Origin: Verrucomicrobiota bacterium | GTDB taxonomy: Bacteria > Verrucomicrobiota > Verrucomicrobiia > Chthoniobacterales > SZAS-18 | DNA length: 64,000 nt | Assembly (NCBI GenBank): GCA_018240025.1 | Contig: JAFEGM010000031.1 | Location: 1-64,000 of the forward strand | Reading direction: 5' to 3' | Shown here: positions 19,107 through 27,149 of the stretch, in pieces | How the letters are laid out: each line of letters starts with the position of its first letter | How positions within the stretch are numbered: the first letter of the stretch is position 1 | Program-made: the position numbers and the translations under genes | The notes under the pieces: generated by a model | Database searches by the model: none | Told to the model about the DNA's origin: nothing | What the model saw: only the letters and a program-made list of their open reading frames with translations

Positions 19107-19304
19107 TCAGTAACCCGAGGTGGCCGCTCCGACGCCGCCGCCGATGAGGGCTCCGGCCGCGGCGCCGCGGCCGCCGCCGATGATGCCGCCCGCCGCAGCC
19201 CCGGTGCCGGCCCCGATGGCGGTGCGGGCGAGCGGATCGCGTGTGCAGCCGGTCGACGTGAGCAGCGTGAGCATGATGGCGGCGAGGGTGAGGATGGTTT
19301 TCAT
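19107..19304 (-). CDS. small glycine-zipper lipoprotein
   Basis: Only 65 residues. An N-terminal lipoprotein signal peptide (MKTILTLAAIMLTLLTSTGC) ends in a lipobox-like TSTGC with C20 as the lipidated cysteine. The mature part is a glycine zipper (GAGTGAAAGGIIGGGRGAAAG and similar), as in OsmB/YMGG-like envelope proteins that insert two close-packed helices in a membrane. The open frame continues upstream to 19784, but only as a shadow of the caspase gene, so the ATG at 19304 is chosen. Function in the family is poorly known; envelope stress is the usual context. Confidence 0.85.
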   Translation of the reverse strand: MKTILTLAAIMLTLLTSTGCTRDPLARTAIGAGTGAAAGGIIGGGRGAAAGALIGGGVGAATSGY

Positions 19305-19503
19305 GAACGCAGATTTGGAGTCCGTGGTTGATCGTCCGGCTTCCTGCCGGGCTTCCTCCATGCTTCGTGGACGGCGACGAGCGCGGTCGTTTCGGGCGCC
19401 GGCGGCGGCTCGGAGTTGTTGTGTCAGATCACCGAGCGCGACGCGGCCGCCCTGGCGCACAGATTTGGTGGTTTTCCTGGCGAGGGTTGGTCTAAATGCG
19501 GCC

Positions 19504-20409
19504 ATGCAGCACGCGCATTGTCGGGGTGAGCATCCCGTGGACGGCCCCAGCGGTTGCGGCAACGAGGCCTGCCGCGGGCGCAAGCTCTGTGTGCCCGACT
19601 GCCTCGGCTGCCCGGACAACTTCCTCGCGGCCTGTCGCGGTCGGCATCCGGTCGACGGGCCCAACGGCTGCGGCCACGAAGCGTGCCGTGGCCACGCGCG
19701 CTGCTGGTGTACCTGCCGGGGCTGTCCGGACGCGGCGGGCGGGGAGCCTGCGGGATTCTTCGGCGGGCGAGCCGGCCGGGACATCGTGCTCTATCTGGCC
19801 TGTCTCGCCGGCCCGGCCGACCCAAGCGAGCGCAACGACCTCCGCTTTCTCGACGAACTGCGCGAGCGTCACGGCATTCCCGCCGAGCAGATCTGGCGCT
19901 TGCTGGAGCGGCAATGCACCGAGCGGTCCATCCTCGCCACCTTCGCCGATTGCGTCGAGACCGTGGAGCCCGGGCAGATGCTCTTCGCCTATTTCGGCGG
20001 CCACGGCGACAGCGCTGACGGCCGGGCCCAGTGGTCGCTCGGGAGCCACGGCAGCACGCAGGGCACCGACTTGGCTCCGCTGCTCGCGCGCTGCCGCGGG
20101 GAGGTCTTCGTGGTGGCCGACAGCTGCCACAGCGGGGCCTTTCTGCGCGACCTGCAGGATGCACTCGAGGCCGCCGACGCCTGGCATCCCCCGCGCCTGA
20201 CTGCGCTGAGCTCCACGCAGGCCTCCCTCAGCGCTCGCACCGGGTGGCGCCTGCTCGAACTGCTCATCGCTTGCGCCGCGGCCGACCGGACGCCGCGCGA
20301 GACGGCCCGACAGGTGGTGGAGAAGCTGCGTACGCCAGAGAAGCGACAGCGGGCGCAGTTCTGCTTCTTCGAAGGGGCGCGGGTCGTGGAGCGAACGGAG
20401 CAGGGGTGA
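19504..20409 (+). CDS. caspase-like (C14) protease with two Cys-rich N-terminal repeats
   Basis: Protein of about 301 residues. The caspase/metacaspase core is clear: beta-strand RDIVLYLACLAGP, catalytic histidine in LFAYFGGHGDS (H167) and catalytic cysteine in VVADSCHSGAFL (C208). Residues 6-76 are two copies of a 38-residue module, each with six cysteines at identical spacing (C6/18/23/29/33/36 and C44/56/61/67/71/74), conserved HPVDGP, and EACRG. Such spacing suggests zinc or disulfide binding, but it is not the LSD1 finger of plant metacaspases. There is no signal peptide or membrane segment. The ATG at 19504 begins just before the first repeat; upstream sequence in this frame covers the divergent lipoprotein gene. 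The C-terminal ~60 residues are helical and unassigned. Confidence 0.85.
   Translation: MQHAHCRGEHPVDGPSGCGNEACRGRKLCVPDCLGCPDNFLAACRGRHPVDGPNGCGHEACRGHARCWCTCRGCPDAAGGEPAGFFGGRAGRDIVLYLACLAGPADPSERNDLRFLDELRERHGIPAEQIWRLLERQCTERSILATFADCVETVEPGQMLFAYFGGHGDSADGRAQWSLGSHGSTQGTDLAPLLARCRGEVFVVADSCHSGAFLRDLQDALEAADAWHPPRLTALSSTQASLSARTGWRLLELLIACAAADRTPRETARQVVEKLRTPEKRQRAQFCFFEGARVVERTEQG
19519..19731 (+). repeat. two tandem 114-bp coding repeats (38-residue Cys-rich modules)
   Basis: Copy 1 covers 19519-19632 and copy 2 covers 19633-19731. Both encode the pattern C-x11-C-x4-C-x5-C-x3-C-x2-C with shared HPVDGP, GCG.EACRG and GCPD words. The second copy has one extra cysteine (C69). They lie within the caspase-like gene. 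DNA identity is only partial, so the duplication is not recent. Confidence 0.85.
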
Positions 20410-20424
20410 GGCGGTCAAGATTCA

Positions 20425-20560
20425 GGATTCAAGATTCAAGAACCAAAGAAGGCTCAAGGTGGAAGCCTCAAGGAGGAAGGGATGGCGCGTTTTTGGCGAC
20501 GAGACGCTTCAGCTTCCGCCTTGGATGTCCCTTGATGCGTAATTCTTGATTCTTGAAACT
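20425..20560. repeat. AT-rich intergenic element with inverted ends
   Basis: TTCAAGATTCAAGAA (20428-20442) and TTCTTGATTCTTGAA (20543-20557) are inverted copies, 14 of 15 bases complementary, bracketing about 100 bases. The arms are strikingly AT-rich for this genome. A similar element lies at 23404-23545. The element fills the gap between the caspase-like gene and psd. Confidence 0.6.
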
Positions 20561-20585
20561 TCTCGCCCGCGACGCACCCTGAAGG

Positions 20586-21236
20586 GTGATTCGTTGGCAG
20601 ACCATCTATGAAGCGCGCTGGATCCTGGCGGTCCTGCTCGTCCCGCTCCTGCTCGGCCTCTACTACCGCTACTACCTCGTGGGCAAGGCGGTGCTCGTAC
20701 TCGGGGTCGGGCTGCTCCTTTTCGTCCTCTGGTTCTTCCGCGATCCGGATCGGCCGGTGCCGAGCGATGAGTCCCTGGTAGCCTCGCCAGCCGATGGCGT
20801 GGTGGCCGACATCAAGGAGATGGACGAGCCCGAGGTGACGAAGAAGCCCAGCCTGCGCGTGGGCATCTTCCTCTCGGTCTTCGACGTCCACACCAACAAG
20901 ATGCCGCTGCCGGGCAAGATCGTGCATTCGCAGCGCCACGAGGGCCATTTCTACGATGCGCGCGATCCGAAGGCGTCGGAGTTGAACGAATGCTGGACCT
21001 GGGGCGTGGAGACCCAGCGCGCGGGCATCGTCGTGATGCGCCAGATCACGGGCCTCATCGCCCGGCGCATCGTGCCGTGGGCCAAGGTGGGTGACACCCT
21101 GGCGAAGGGCGAGCGTTTCGGCATGATCCGCTTCGGTTCGCGCACGGAGATTTATCTGCCGCCGGGCACGGAGCTGACGGTCAAGGTCGGCGACAAGGTC
21201 AAAGGCGCGGAAACCGTGATCGCGCGACTCAAGTAG
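20586..21236 (+). CDS. psd: phosphatidylserine decarboxylase proenzyme (short type)
   Basis: Converts phosphatidylserine to phosphatidylethanolamine at the inner membrane. The 216-residue length matches the short, archaeal-type PSD-A class. N-terminal hydrophobic helices (about 12-30 and 34-50) are followed by FRDPDR (51-56), SPADGVV (67-73), FLSVFDVHTNK (95-105) and the self-cleavage site FGSR with G184-S185, where the serine becomes the pyruvoyl group. The chosen start is a GTG at 20586; no earlier in-frame start fits the family. pssA follows after 93 bases, so the pair makes phosphatidylethanolamine from CDP-diacylglycerol. Confidence 0.94.
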   Translation: MIRWQTIYEARWILAVLLVPLLLGLYYRYYLVGKAVLVLGVGLLLFVLWFFRDPDRPVPSDESLVASPADGVVADIKEMDEPEVTKKPSLRVGIFLSVFDVHTNKMPLPGKIVHSQRHEGHFYDARDPKASELNECWTWGVETQRAGIVVMRQITGLIARRIVPWAKVGDTLAKGERFGMIRFGSRTEIYLPPGTELTVKVGDKVKGAETVIARLK

Positions 21237-21329
21237 CACGCTCAGATCGAACGCCGGCCGGCGCGCGCGTTTCAAAGAACTCTCGAACCGCGCGCCGTCT
21301 TCCGCCATGCTCGCGGCTTCGTCCTGCCC

Positions 21330-22208
21330 ATGAAAGACCCCGCCGATCCCAAGATCTACCTCCTGCCGAACCTGATGACGGCAGGCAATCTGTTCTGTGG
21401 GTTCTGGGCTACCGTGCGTATTCTGGAGGGCTCGGTGCAGCGCGCGGCCGAAGAAGGCGGCACGCAGCATTTTCGCGAGGCCATCATCCTCATCCTGGTC
21501 GCCTGCATCTTCGATCTGCTCGATGGCCGACTGGCCCGCATGGGCAACCGGGAGAGCCCGTTCGGGCGCGAGTTCGACTCGCTGGCGGACGTCGTCTCCT
21601 TCGGCATTGCGCCCGCCCTGATGGTCTTCAAGATCGTCCTGCACGACCTGCCGGATCGGTGGGCGCTCATCATTTCTTTCATCTACCTTTGCTGCGGAGC
21701 GATGCGGCTGGCGCGTTTCAACTGCATCGCCGCCTCGCCGGTGGCCACGCCCGATGCGAGCAAATCGTTCAAGGGGCTGCCCATCCCGGCGGCGGCGGGG
21801 ACCATCGCCTCGCTCACGCTCTTCATGCTCTGGCTGGAATCGGGCGAGAAGAGCATCGGCAACTGGCGCTACGCCCTGCCGGCCCTGCTGCTGTTCCTGT
21901 CGTGGATGATGTTCAGCCAGTTCCGGTATCCGAGCTTCAAGGTCATCAACTGGCGCACCAAGCACACCATCCCGGTGTTCCTGATGCTCCTCCTGCTGTT
22001 CGTCTTCACGCTGATCAACTACCAGTGGATGCCGTTCGTCCTGTTCATGACGTATCTGCTCTACGGCTTCCTGCGTCCGTGGATTTCGCGCAGCTGGCGG
22101 CGGGAAATCGAGGAGAGCATCGAAGGCGAGGACGAAGACGAGCCCGAGGGCGGCGCGGCCGGCGCCAGCGTGCCGACCGATGCCCCCAAGCCGGCCGGGC
22201 AGGGGTGA
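21330..22208 (+). CDS. pssA: CDP-diacylglycerol--serine O-phosphatidyltransferase
   Basis: Makes phosphatidylserine from CDP-diacylglycerol and serine, feeding the preceding psd enzyme. The 292-residue membrane protein begins with the typical LLPNLMTAGNLFCGF segment. It contains the full CDP-alcohol phosphotransferase motif D62-x2-D65-G-x2-A-R-x8-G79-x3-D83-x3-D87. Several hydrophobic helices follow, then an acidic, low-complexity C-terminal tail (residues about 258-292, rich in E, D, A, P) that is probably disordered. The start context lacks an obvious Shine-Dalgarno sequence. Confidence 0.96.
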   Translation: MKDPADPKIYLLPNLMTAGNLFCGFWATVRILEGSVQRAAEEGGTQHFREAIILILVACIFDLLDGRLARMGNRESPFGREFDSLADVVSFGIAPALMVFKIVLHDLPDRWALIISFIYLCCGAMRLARFNCIAASPVATPDASKSFKGLPIPAAAGTIASLTLFMLWLESGEKSIGNWRYALPALLLFLSWMMFSQFRYPSFKVINWRTKHTIPVFLMLLLLFVFTLINYQWMPFVLFMTYLLYGFLRPWISRSWRREIEESIEGEDEDEPEGGAAGASVPTDAPKPAGQG

Positions 22209-22281
22209 GGTAGCGCCTGTAAGCAACGCTCCCGCCGGCCGGCGTGCTCGGCTCGGCTTGAGCGTCCTGACGTAAGGAACC

Positions 22282-23418
22282 GTGAGCGACTTCCACCAGC
22301 ACGGGCCGATCACCACGCTGCACCGCCTGTCCGAGGGGCGGGCCGGGGCGGCGGAGGAGCGGCTGCGCGCGGCGGCCCGGGAGGTCGACGTCCGGCTGGT
22401 GTTGCCTTGCCACGTCTCCGACCTCGGGCGCGAGCCGCTGCGGCGCATCGCGGCGGAACTGCGCGACGCCGACTGGCTGCGCGAAATCACCCTGGTGGTC
22501 AACGGCGCGCCGGGCGGCGTGGTCAAAGGCGCGCCCGAGGGGATGAGAATCCTGACGAGCGACGGTCCGGCCGCGACCGCGCTCGGACGCGACCTCGTCG
22601 AGCGAGGTCTGGCCTCGCCGGCAGCGGTACGGCCCGCGAAAGGCTGGAACTACTGGCTCGGCCTCGGCTCCGCCTTGGCGGAGGGCGCGCAGGTGGTAGC
22701 CACGCATGACGCCGACATCGCCAGCTACGAACGCGAGATGCTGGTGCGCCTTTGTCTGCCTGCGGTCGATCCCGACTTCGGTTACGCCTTCGTGAAGGGC
22801 TACTATCGGCGCGTGACCGAGGGGGTGATGTTTGGCCGGGTCACCCGGCTGTTCTTCGGTCCCCTCGTGCGGGCCTGCGTGCGGGTAGCCGGGCACCAGC
22901 CGCTGCTCGATTTCCTCGGCGCCTTCCGCTACCCGCTGGCGGGCGAATGCGCGCTGCGGGCCGAGGCCGCGGGCGGTCTTCCCCTGCTGCCGGGCTGGGG
23001 CCTCGAGACCGGGCTGCTCTGCGCCGCCCATGCGCAGCTGCCGCCCGCGCGCATCGCGCAGGTCGAGTTGGGGGCCAACTACGACCACAAACATCGCCCC
23101 CTCGACGACTCCGCCGGCGGACTTCCCCGCATGGCCGGCGAGGTGGCGACCGCGCTCTTCGCCGGTTTGCGCGCCGAGGGCATCGACTTCCCGCCCGAGG
23201 CCCGCCACGCCCTGCAGCGCGCCTACGCCCGCTGCGGGGCCGAGGCGATCGAGCGCCACGCCCATGATGCCCTCCTGAACGGCCTCAATTTCGACCGCGC
23301 GGCCGAGACGGCCGCAGTGGAGGCCTTTGGGCGGATCCTGGCCGCGCTCCCCGCGGCGGAAAGGCACCAGCTGCCGCCGTGGGGCGAGGTAGGGGAGGAG
23401 GCAAGGTTCAAGACTTAA
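22282..23418 (+). CDS. glycosyltransferase, GpgS/GT81-like
   Basis: Protein of 378 residues with a GT-A fold pattern. The nucleotide-sugar/metal motif is VATHDADIAS (DAD at 143-145). Downstream are FVKGYYRR, GRVTRLFFGPLV, YPLAGECALRAEAA and LPGWGLETGLL, which parallel glucosyl-3-phosphoglycerate synthase and relatives. The product may therefore be a compatible-solute precursor or a glycolipid; the acceptor cannot be told from sequence. It starts with GTG at 22282, with AAGGA three bases upstream. It follows psd-pssA with a gap of 73 bases and may be co-transcribed. Its stop codon lies inside an AT-rich repeat element. Confidence 0.82.
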   Translation: MSDFHQHGPITTLHRLSEGRAGAAEERLRAAAREVDVRLVLPCHVSDLGREPLRRIAAELRDADWLREITLVVNGAPGGVVKGAPEGMRILTSDGPAATALGRDLVERGLASPAAVRPAKGWNYWLGLGSALAEGAQVVATHDADIASYEREMLVRLCLPAVDPDFGYAFVKGYYRRVTEGVMFGRVTRLFFGPLVRACVRVAGHQPLLDFLGAFRYPLAGECALRAEAAGGLPLLPGWGLETGLLCAAHAQLPPARIAQVELGANYDHKHRPLDDSAGGLPRMAGEVATALFAGLRAEGIDFPPEARHALQRAYARCGAEAIERHAHDALLNGLNFDRAAETAAVEAFGRILAALPAAERHQLPPWGEVGEEARFKT

Positions 23419-23545
23419 GAATCAAGATTCAAACTGTATTAAAGAAAAAATCTAAAGGGTCTCCGGCGCCACCCGCTGCGACCTTTCCCTACCTCTTTCC
23501 CCTTGGAACAGTTTGAATCTTGAATTTTGATTCTTGAATCTTCTG
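23404..23545. repeat. second AT-rich intergenic element with inverted ends
   Basis: TCAAGATTCAAACTGT (23422-23437) is an exact inverted copy of ACAGTTTGAATCTTGA (23508-23523). Outside these arms further TTCAAG/CTTGAA words continue the symmetry. The element overlaps the end of the glycosyltransferase gene, supplying its TAA stop (23416-23418), and resembles the element at 20425-20560. Confidence 0.6.
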
Positions 23546-23549
23546 CCCC

Positions 23550-23723
23550 CTAGGGCACTGCGCTGTCGATGCTCACGGTGCCCGGCCGCACCGGCGCAGG
23601 CGCGGGTGCATTGCCCAGCAGGCCCAGCATGGTGAACGCCTCCAAAGCGAGCGCGGCGCCGACGAGGAGCCAGCCGAGATAAGTCAGGCGCTGGCGTTTC
23701 GAGTGGTTCTCTTCGTTTGGCAT
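23550..23723 (-). CDS. small single-pass membrane protein, hypothetical
   Basis: About 57 residues: a charged N-terminus (MPNEENHSKRQR), one hydrophobic helix (LGWLLVGAALALEAFTMLGLL) and a proline-rich tail. No family is recognised. It is oriented away from the MFS transporter gene and converges on the glycosyltransferase gene. An in-frame ATG at 23759 is possible but adds a glycine/proline-rich leader. Its reality rests only on sensible composition and position. Confidence 0.5.
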   Translation of the reverse strand: MPNEENHSKRQRLTYLGWLLVGAALALEAFTMLGLLGNAPAPAPVRPGTVSIDSAVP

Positions 23724-23866
23724 GCCGGTAAGGACGGCGTGCGGGCCCGCGCCGGCCAACTGGTTGTCGTGACAAGATCGTCACACGGCGCGACCCCGAA
23801 TTCGGCAGTTTGCCCGTGCATGTCGTGGGATTGGCGCTATCTGGCGCGACCCCCGCATCCGCCCGC

Positions 23867-25336
23867 ATGTCTCTCGGAATCGTCGCCCTCTGCCTCGCGG
23901 TCGTCATCTTCATCTACTTCTACAACAACCCGTTGCAGCACGGCCCCTGGTTCCTCAGCCGGCGCTTCATCAACTGGTTCCCGCTCGGGATGACCTACGC
24001 GTTCCTTTACATGGGGCGCTACAATCTGACGGTCGCGAAGAACTCGCTCGGCACGCTGATGTCGAACGAGGACTTCGGCCTGATTTTCGCCGTCGGCACC
24101 GGCGTCTATGCCTTCTCGTTCCTGGTGAACGGGCCGTTGGTCGACCGGATCGGCGGCAAAAAGGGCATCCTCATCGCCGCCGTCGGGTCGTCGCTGGCCA
24201 ATCTCGCGCTCGGCGCGGTCACCTACCTCGTGCTGACGGGCCAGTGGAAGGTGCCGCTGCTCTGGGTCTTCGCCCCGCTCTATGGGCTGAACATGTATTT
24301 CCAGAGCTACGGCGCGGTCTCTATCATCAAGGTGAAGGCCAACTGGTTCCACGTGCGTGAACGCGGCGTCTTCGGAGCCATCTTCGGCACGCTCATCTCG
24401 TTCGGCGTCTACTTCGCCTTCGACTGGGGCAATCAGATCATCCAGATGACGAAGGCCAATCCGACCGGGGAACTCAGCTACCTCCACCGGACGCTGCAGT
24501 GGCTCTTCGTCACGCCGGGCTCGAACATCGACGCCACTTGGGGCGTGTTTCTGCTGCCGTCGTTCATCCTGCTCGTCTGGGCGGCCCTGGACGCCTGGCT
24601 GATCAAGGAAACGCCCGAAGACGCAGGCTTCCCGTACCTGGACACGCACGACGCCTCGTCGGGCGAGATGCACCTGCAATTCAGCACGCTCGATCTGCTC
24701 AAGAAGGTCTTCCTCAGTCCCGTGATGCTCATGCTCGGCGCCGTCGAACTGACCTCTGGCATGCTGCGCAACGGGATCATGCAGTGGTACACCGTCTTCG
24801 CGAAGCAGGTGCCGCAGAAGGGCGGCGAGTTTTTCACCGAGAACTGGGGGCTCCTGCTCTGCATCTTCGGCATCGTCGGCGGCTTTGCCGGGGGCATGAT
24901 CTCCGACAAGTTCTTCCAATCCCGGCGCGGCCCGCCGGCGGCGATCTTCAGCGCATTCATGGTCATGCTGGCCGCCACCATGGCCATGACACTGAAGACG
25001 AATCCGGTGGTGGTCGGAATCTCCGCGCTGCTCATCGTGGCGGCGGTCACGGGCGTGCACTCCCTCATGTCGGGCACGGCCGCGGCCGATTTCGGCGGGC
25101 GCAAAGCCACGGCCACCGCCTCGGGCATCGTGGACGGCTGCGTCTACCTCGGCAGCAGCATTCAATCGCTGTTGGTCGGCTATCTCACCACGAACACCGC
25201 CTGGGGCTGGCACTGGTGGCCGCTGGTGCTCCTGCCGGCGGCTTTCCTCGGTGGGATCATGGCGTGGCGGATCTGGCACGAACTGCCGGCGGCGACGAAA
25301 AAATACATCGCGGAGAACGAGACCGCCAAGACCTGA
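23867..25336 (+). CDS. MFS transporter, organophosphate:phosphate antiporter type
   Basis: Inner-membrane carrier of about 489 residues with roughly twelve hydrophobic helices. The segment YAFLYMGRYNLTVAKNSLG and the loop DRIGGKKGILIAA match the GlpT/UhpT (OPA) branch of the major facilitator superfamily, which exchanges sugar or glycerol phosphates for inorganic phosphate. The substrate here is not determined. The frame begins at 23810, but ATG 23867 (MSLGIVALCLAV), directly before the first helix, is preferred. The next gene, an exported beta-rich protein, follows after 91 bases. Confidence 0.88.
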   Translation: MSLGIVALCLAVVIFIYFYNNPLQHGPWFLSRRFINWFPLGMTYAFLYMGRYNLTVAKNSLGTLMSNEDFGLIFAVGTGVYAFSFLVNGPLVDRIGGKKGILIAAVGSSLANLALGAVTYLVLTGQWKVPLLWVFAPLYGLNMYFQSYGAVSIIKVKANWFHVRERGVFGAIFGTLISFGVYFAFDWGNQIIQMTKANPTGELSYLHRTLQWLFVTPGSNIDATWGVFLLPSFILLVWAALDAWLIKETPEDAGFPYLDTHDASSGEMHLQFSTLDLLKKVFLSPVMLMLGAVELTSGMLRNGIMQWYTVFAKQVPQKGGEFFTENWGLLLCIFGIVGGFAGGMISDKFFQSRRGPPAAIFSAFMVMLAATMAMTLKTNPVVVGISALLIVAAVTGVHSLMSGTAAADFGGRKATATASGIVDGCVYLGSSIQSLLVGYLTTNTAWGWHWWPLVLLPAAFLGGIMAWRIWHELPAATKKYIAENETAKT

Positions 25337-25427
25337 GCGGCGAGGCCTCGCGCGTGGGATGAAACCCGGTACCCCATCGAGTGTAGTTTCCGCTGGAGGC
25401 GAAGGTGCATGCTCGCTTCGATATGGC

Positions 25428-26276
25428 ATGCTCTCGCCTTCCCGCCGCTGGCTGCCCCCGCTGCTGCTTGTGCTGGCGGCGCGCCCGGCGATGGCGGGCC
25501 CGCCGCTGACGGTCGACGACTCGGAGACGCTAAAGGCGCGCGAGGTAGAGCTTTTCGTCAGCGCTCAAGTCACTCGCACTCGCGGAGGTGGAACGACTTG
25601 GGAAGCTCCCATGGAACTCACGATCGGTCTCGGCCAGGGCTTCGAATGTTCTCTCGCGACGGGGTGGAGCGACGTACGCCTGGCCTCCGGAGGTGGCGAG
25701 GCGCGCGGCGTTCTGGCCCTCGATCCCGGCTTAAAATGGTCCTTCCGTCCCCCGACCGAAGGCCGCATGTTTTCCGCCGCGCTCGGATTGAAGCTGCACG
25801 TGCCGATCCGTCGCGCAGCCGTGCTCGCTGGCGTGGGCGGGTACAGCATGACGCTGAATCTCGCCACCACCTGGGACCTCGGTTTCGCGAACGCGGATCT
25901 CAACGTGGGCATCGGTCACGTCACTGCTTCTGCGGGTGCGCGGGCGCGGCAGGAGATTCTTCTCGGAGCCGCGATCCGGAAAGAACTGGTGCGGGAGCGC
26001 TGGACGGTCTTCGCGGAGGCCTACGCCACGCAGGATCGAAGACGCTTCGCCTCCGCCGAAGTGCGCGCCGACCTGGGGGTGCTGCTGGATGTCTCTCCGA
26101 AGCTGCGCTTCAGCCTGCTGGCGGGTCGTGGCTTCCGGGACGACGGCGCCGACTATTTTTGTAATTTCGGGATCCTCTTCAGTCTGGGATCGAATGCGGT
26201 CAAGCCGGCGGTCATCCATGCTGCCGAGTCTTCGAGCGGAAGGGATTGGCAAGCCAAGGTGCGGGCTCCCCAATGA
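25428..26276 (+). CDS. exported beta-barrel-type outer-membrane protein, hypothetical
   Basis: Protein of about 282 residues with a signal peptide (cleavage after ARPAMA, about residue 23). The mature part opens with PPLTVDDSETLKAREVEL and alternates short amphipathic beta strands with aromatic ends (GLKLHVPIRR, YSMTLNLATTWDLGF, WTVFAEAYATQ). This resembles the 'phenol MetA-pathway/transporter' outer-membrane beta-barrel group often annotated in Gram-negative bacteria. No enzymatic motif is visible. The start ATG at 25428 is chosen because the signal peptide begins there; upstream frame is a shadow of the transporter gene. It converges on the PEP-CTERM-like gene across a terminator. Confidence 0.72.
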   Translation: MLSPSRRWLPPLLLVLAARPAMAGPPLTVDDSETLKAREVELFVSAQVTRTRGGGTTWEAPMELTIGLGQGFECSLATGWSDVRLASGGGEARGVLALDPGLKWSFRPPTEGRMFSAALGLKLHVPIRRAAVLAGVGGYSMTLNLATTWDLGFANADLNVGIGHVTASAGARARQEILLGAAIRKELVRERWTVFAEAYATQDRRRFASAEVRADLGVLLDVSPKLRFSLLAGRGFRDDGADYFCNFGILFSLGSNAVKPAVIHAAESSSGRDWQAKVRAPQ

Positions 26277-26281
26277 GGGCC

Positions 26282-26310
26282 AAAAAAAACGCCCGGCGAA
26301 CCGGGCGTTT
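26282..26310 (-). terminator. intrinsic terminator of the PEP-CTERM-like gene
   Basis: Stem AAACGCCCGG / CCGGGCGTTT (26287-26296 with 26301-26310) around a CGAA loop. On the minus strand it is followed by a run of eight T (26289 down to 26282). It sits about 20 bases past the minus-strand stop at 26332. It may also slow transcription from the plus-strand gene ending at 26276. Confidence 0.9.
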
Positions 26311-26331
26311 CGGGAAAGATGGGCAGGCAGC

Positions 26332-27066
26332 TCAGGCCTTCGCCTCGACGGTCTTGCGGCGCCGCTTGCGCCAGACTTCGCCCACGATGGCGAGACCGAC
26401 CACCGCCGAGAAGATCATCCCGGTGCTGACTTCCGGCACCAGCGTAGGACGCGGGTTGGCCGAGAACAGGCCCGAAGCCGTGGCGGTGAACGAGTCGATG
26501 AAGCTGTTGGTCAACGTGACGCCCGGAGGAGCGTCGATCGAGTCGAAGGAAAGCGAGACCGAGCGAGAAGTCGGCGTGGAATTCGAGAAGTCGAGGAAGT
26601 CCGAAGTGAAGCTGACCGAGCCGAGCGTCGAGGTCGCGCTGGCCGCGTTGTTTCCGGCCGTGGCCGTGAACGTGTAGGTAAACGTAGCCGTGAGCAGGTT
26701 GGCACCCGCGGTCGCACCCGTGGTTCCGATGAAGGAAAGGGTCGAAACCACCGTGACGAACTGCTGGCTCAGATTGGTGGTGCCGGTCGCGGCTGAAGGC
26801 GAGGAGGAGGTAAAGGTAGCCATCGCATCCAGGCTGCCCTGCAGGAACGACGGGAGCCCGGAGAGGCCCAGATAGCTGAAGAACACCGGAGCGGCGCTCG
26901 GAGTGGAGAAAGTGGTGGTGCCCGACACGTTGGTGTCGTTCATGACCCAGTACTCACCCGAGTCCTGCTGGGTAAAAGTGGCGAACGTCTGCGCCTGCAG
27001 ACTGGACGCGCTCAGGGCCAGCCCAAACATTGCCAGGGCTCCGAGAATTCCGAAACGACGCTTCAT
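26332..27066 (-). CDS. exported protein with PEP-CTERM-like sorting tail
   Basis: Protein of 244 residues. A signal peptide (cleavage around residue 25, SLQAQ) is followed by a Ser/Thr-rich beta-type body with repeated choice-of-anchor-like patterns (VVSTLSFIGTTGATAG, TATFTYTFTATAG). The C-terminus is a tripartite sorting signal: VPEVSTG (210-216), a hydrophobic helix (about 217-230) and a basic end RKRRRK (233-238). In PEP-CTERM systems this tail is recognised by an exosortase and the protein is released to the surface or matrix. No exosortase is in this window. The variant VPEVST replaces the usual VPEPST. Confidence 0.83.
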   Translation of the reverse strand: MKRRFGILGALAMFGLALSASSLQAQTFATFTQQDSGEYWVMNDTNVSGTTTFSTPSAAPVFFSYLGLSGLPSFLQGSLDAMATFTSSSPSAATGTTNLSQQFVTVVSTLSFIGTTGATAGANLLTATFTYTFTATAGNNAASATSTLGSVSFTSDFLDFSNSTPTSRSVSLSFDSIDAPPGVTLTNSFIDSFTATASGLFSANPRPTLVPEVSTGMIFSAVVGLAIVGEVWRKRRRKTVEAKA

Positions 27067-27149
27067 GGGTCGCGAGTGTGCTGGTCGGCCCCTCGGCTGT
27101 CAATGGCCAATGCCTGCCGGATCAGAGAAAGTGCGGCCGCCCGCGCGGC

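Noticed and set aside
19120..19503. N-terminal extension of the caspase-like protein
   Set aside because: This stretch in the same frame overlaps the divergent lipoprotein gene, is proline/alanine low-complexity, and the Cys-rich modules start right after the ATG at 19504.
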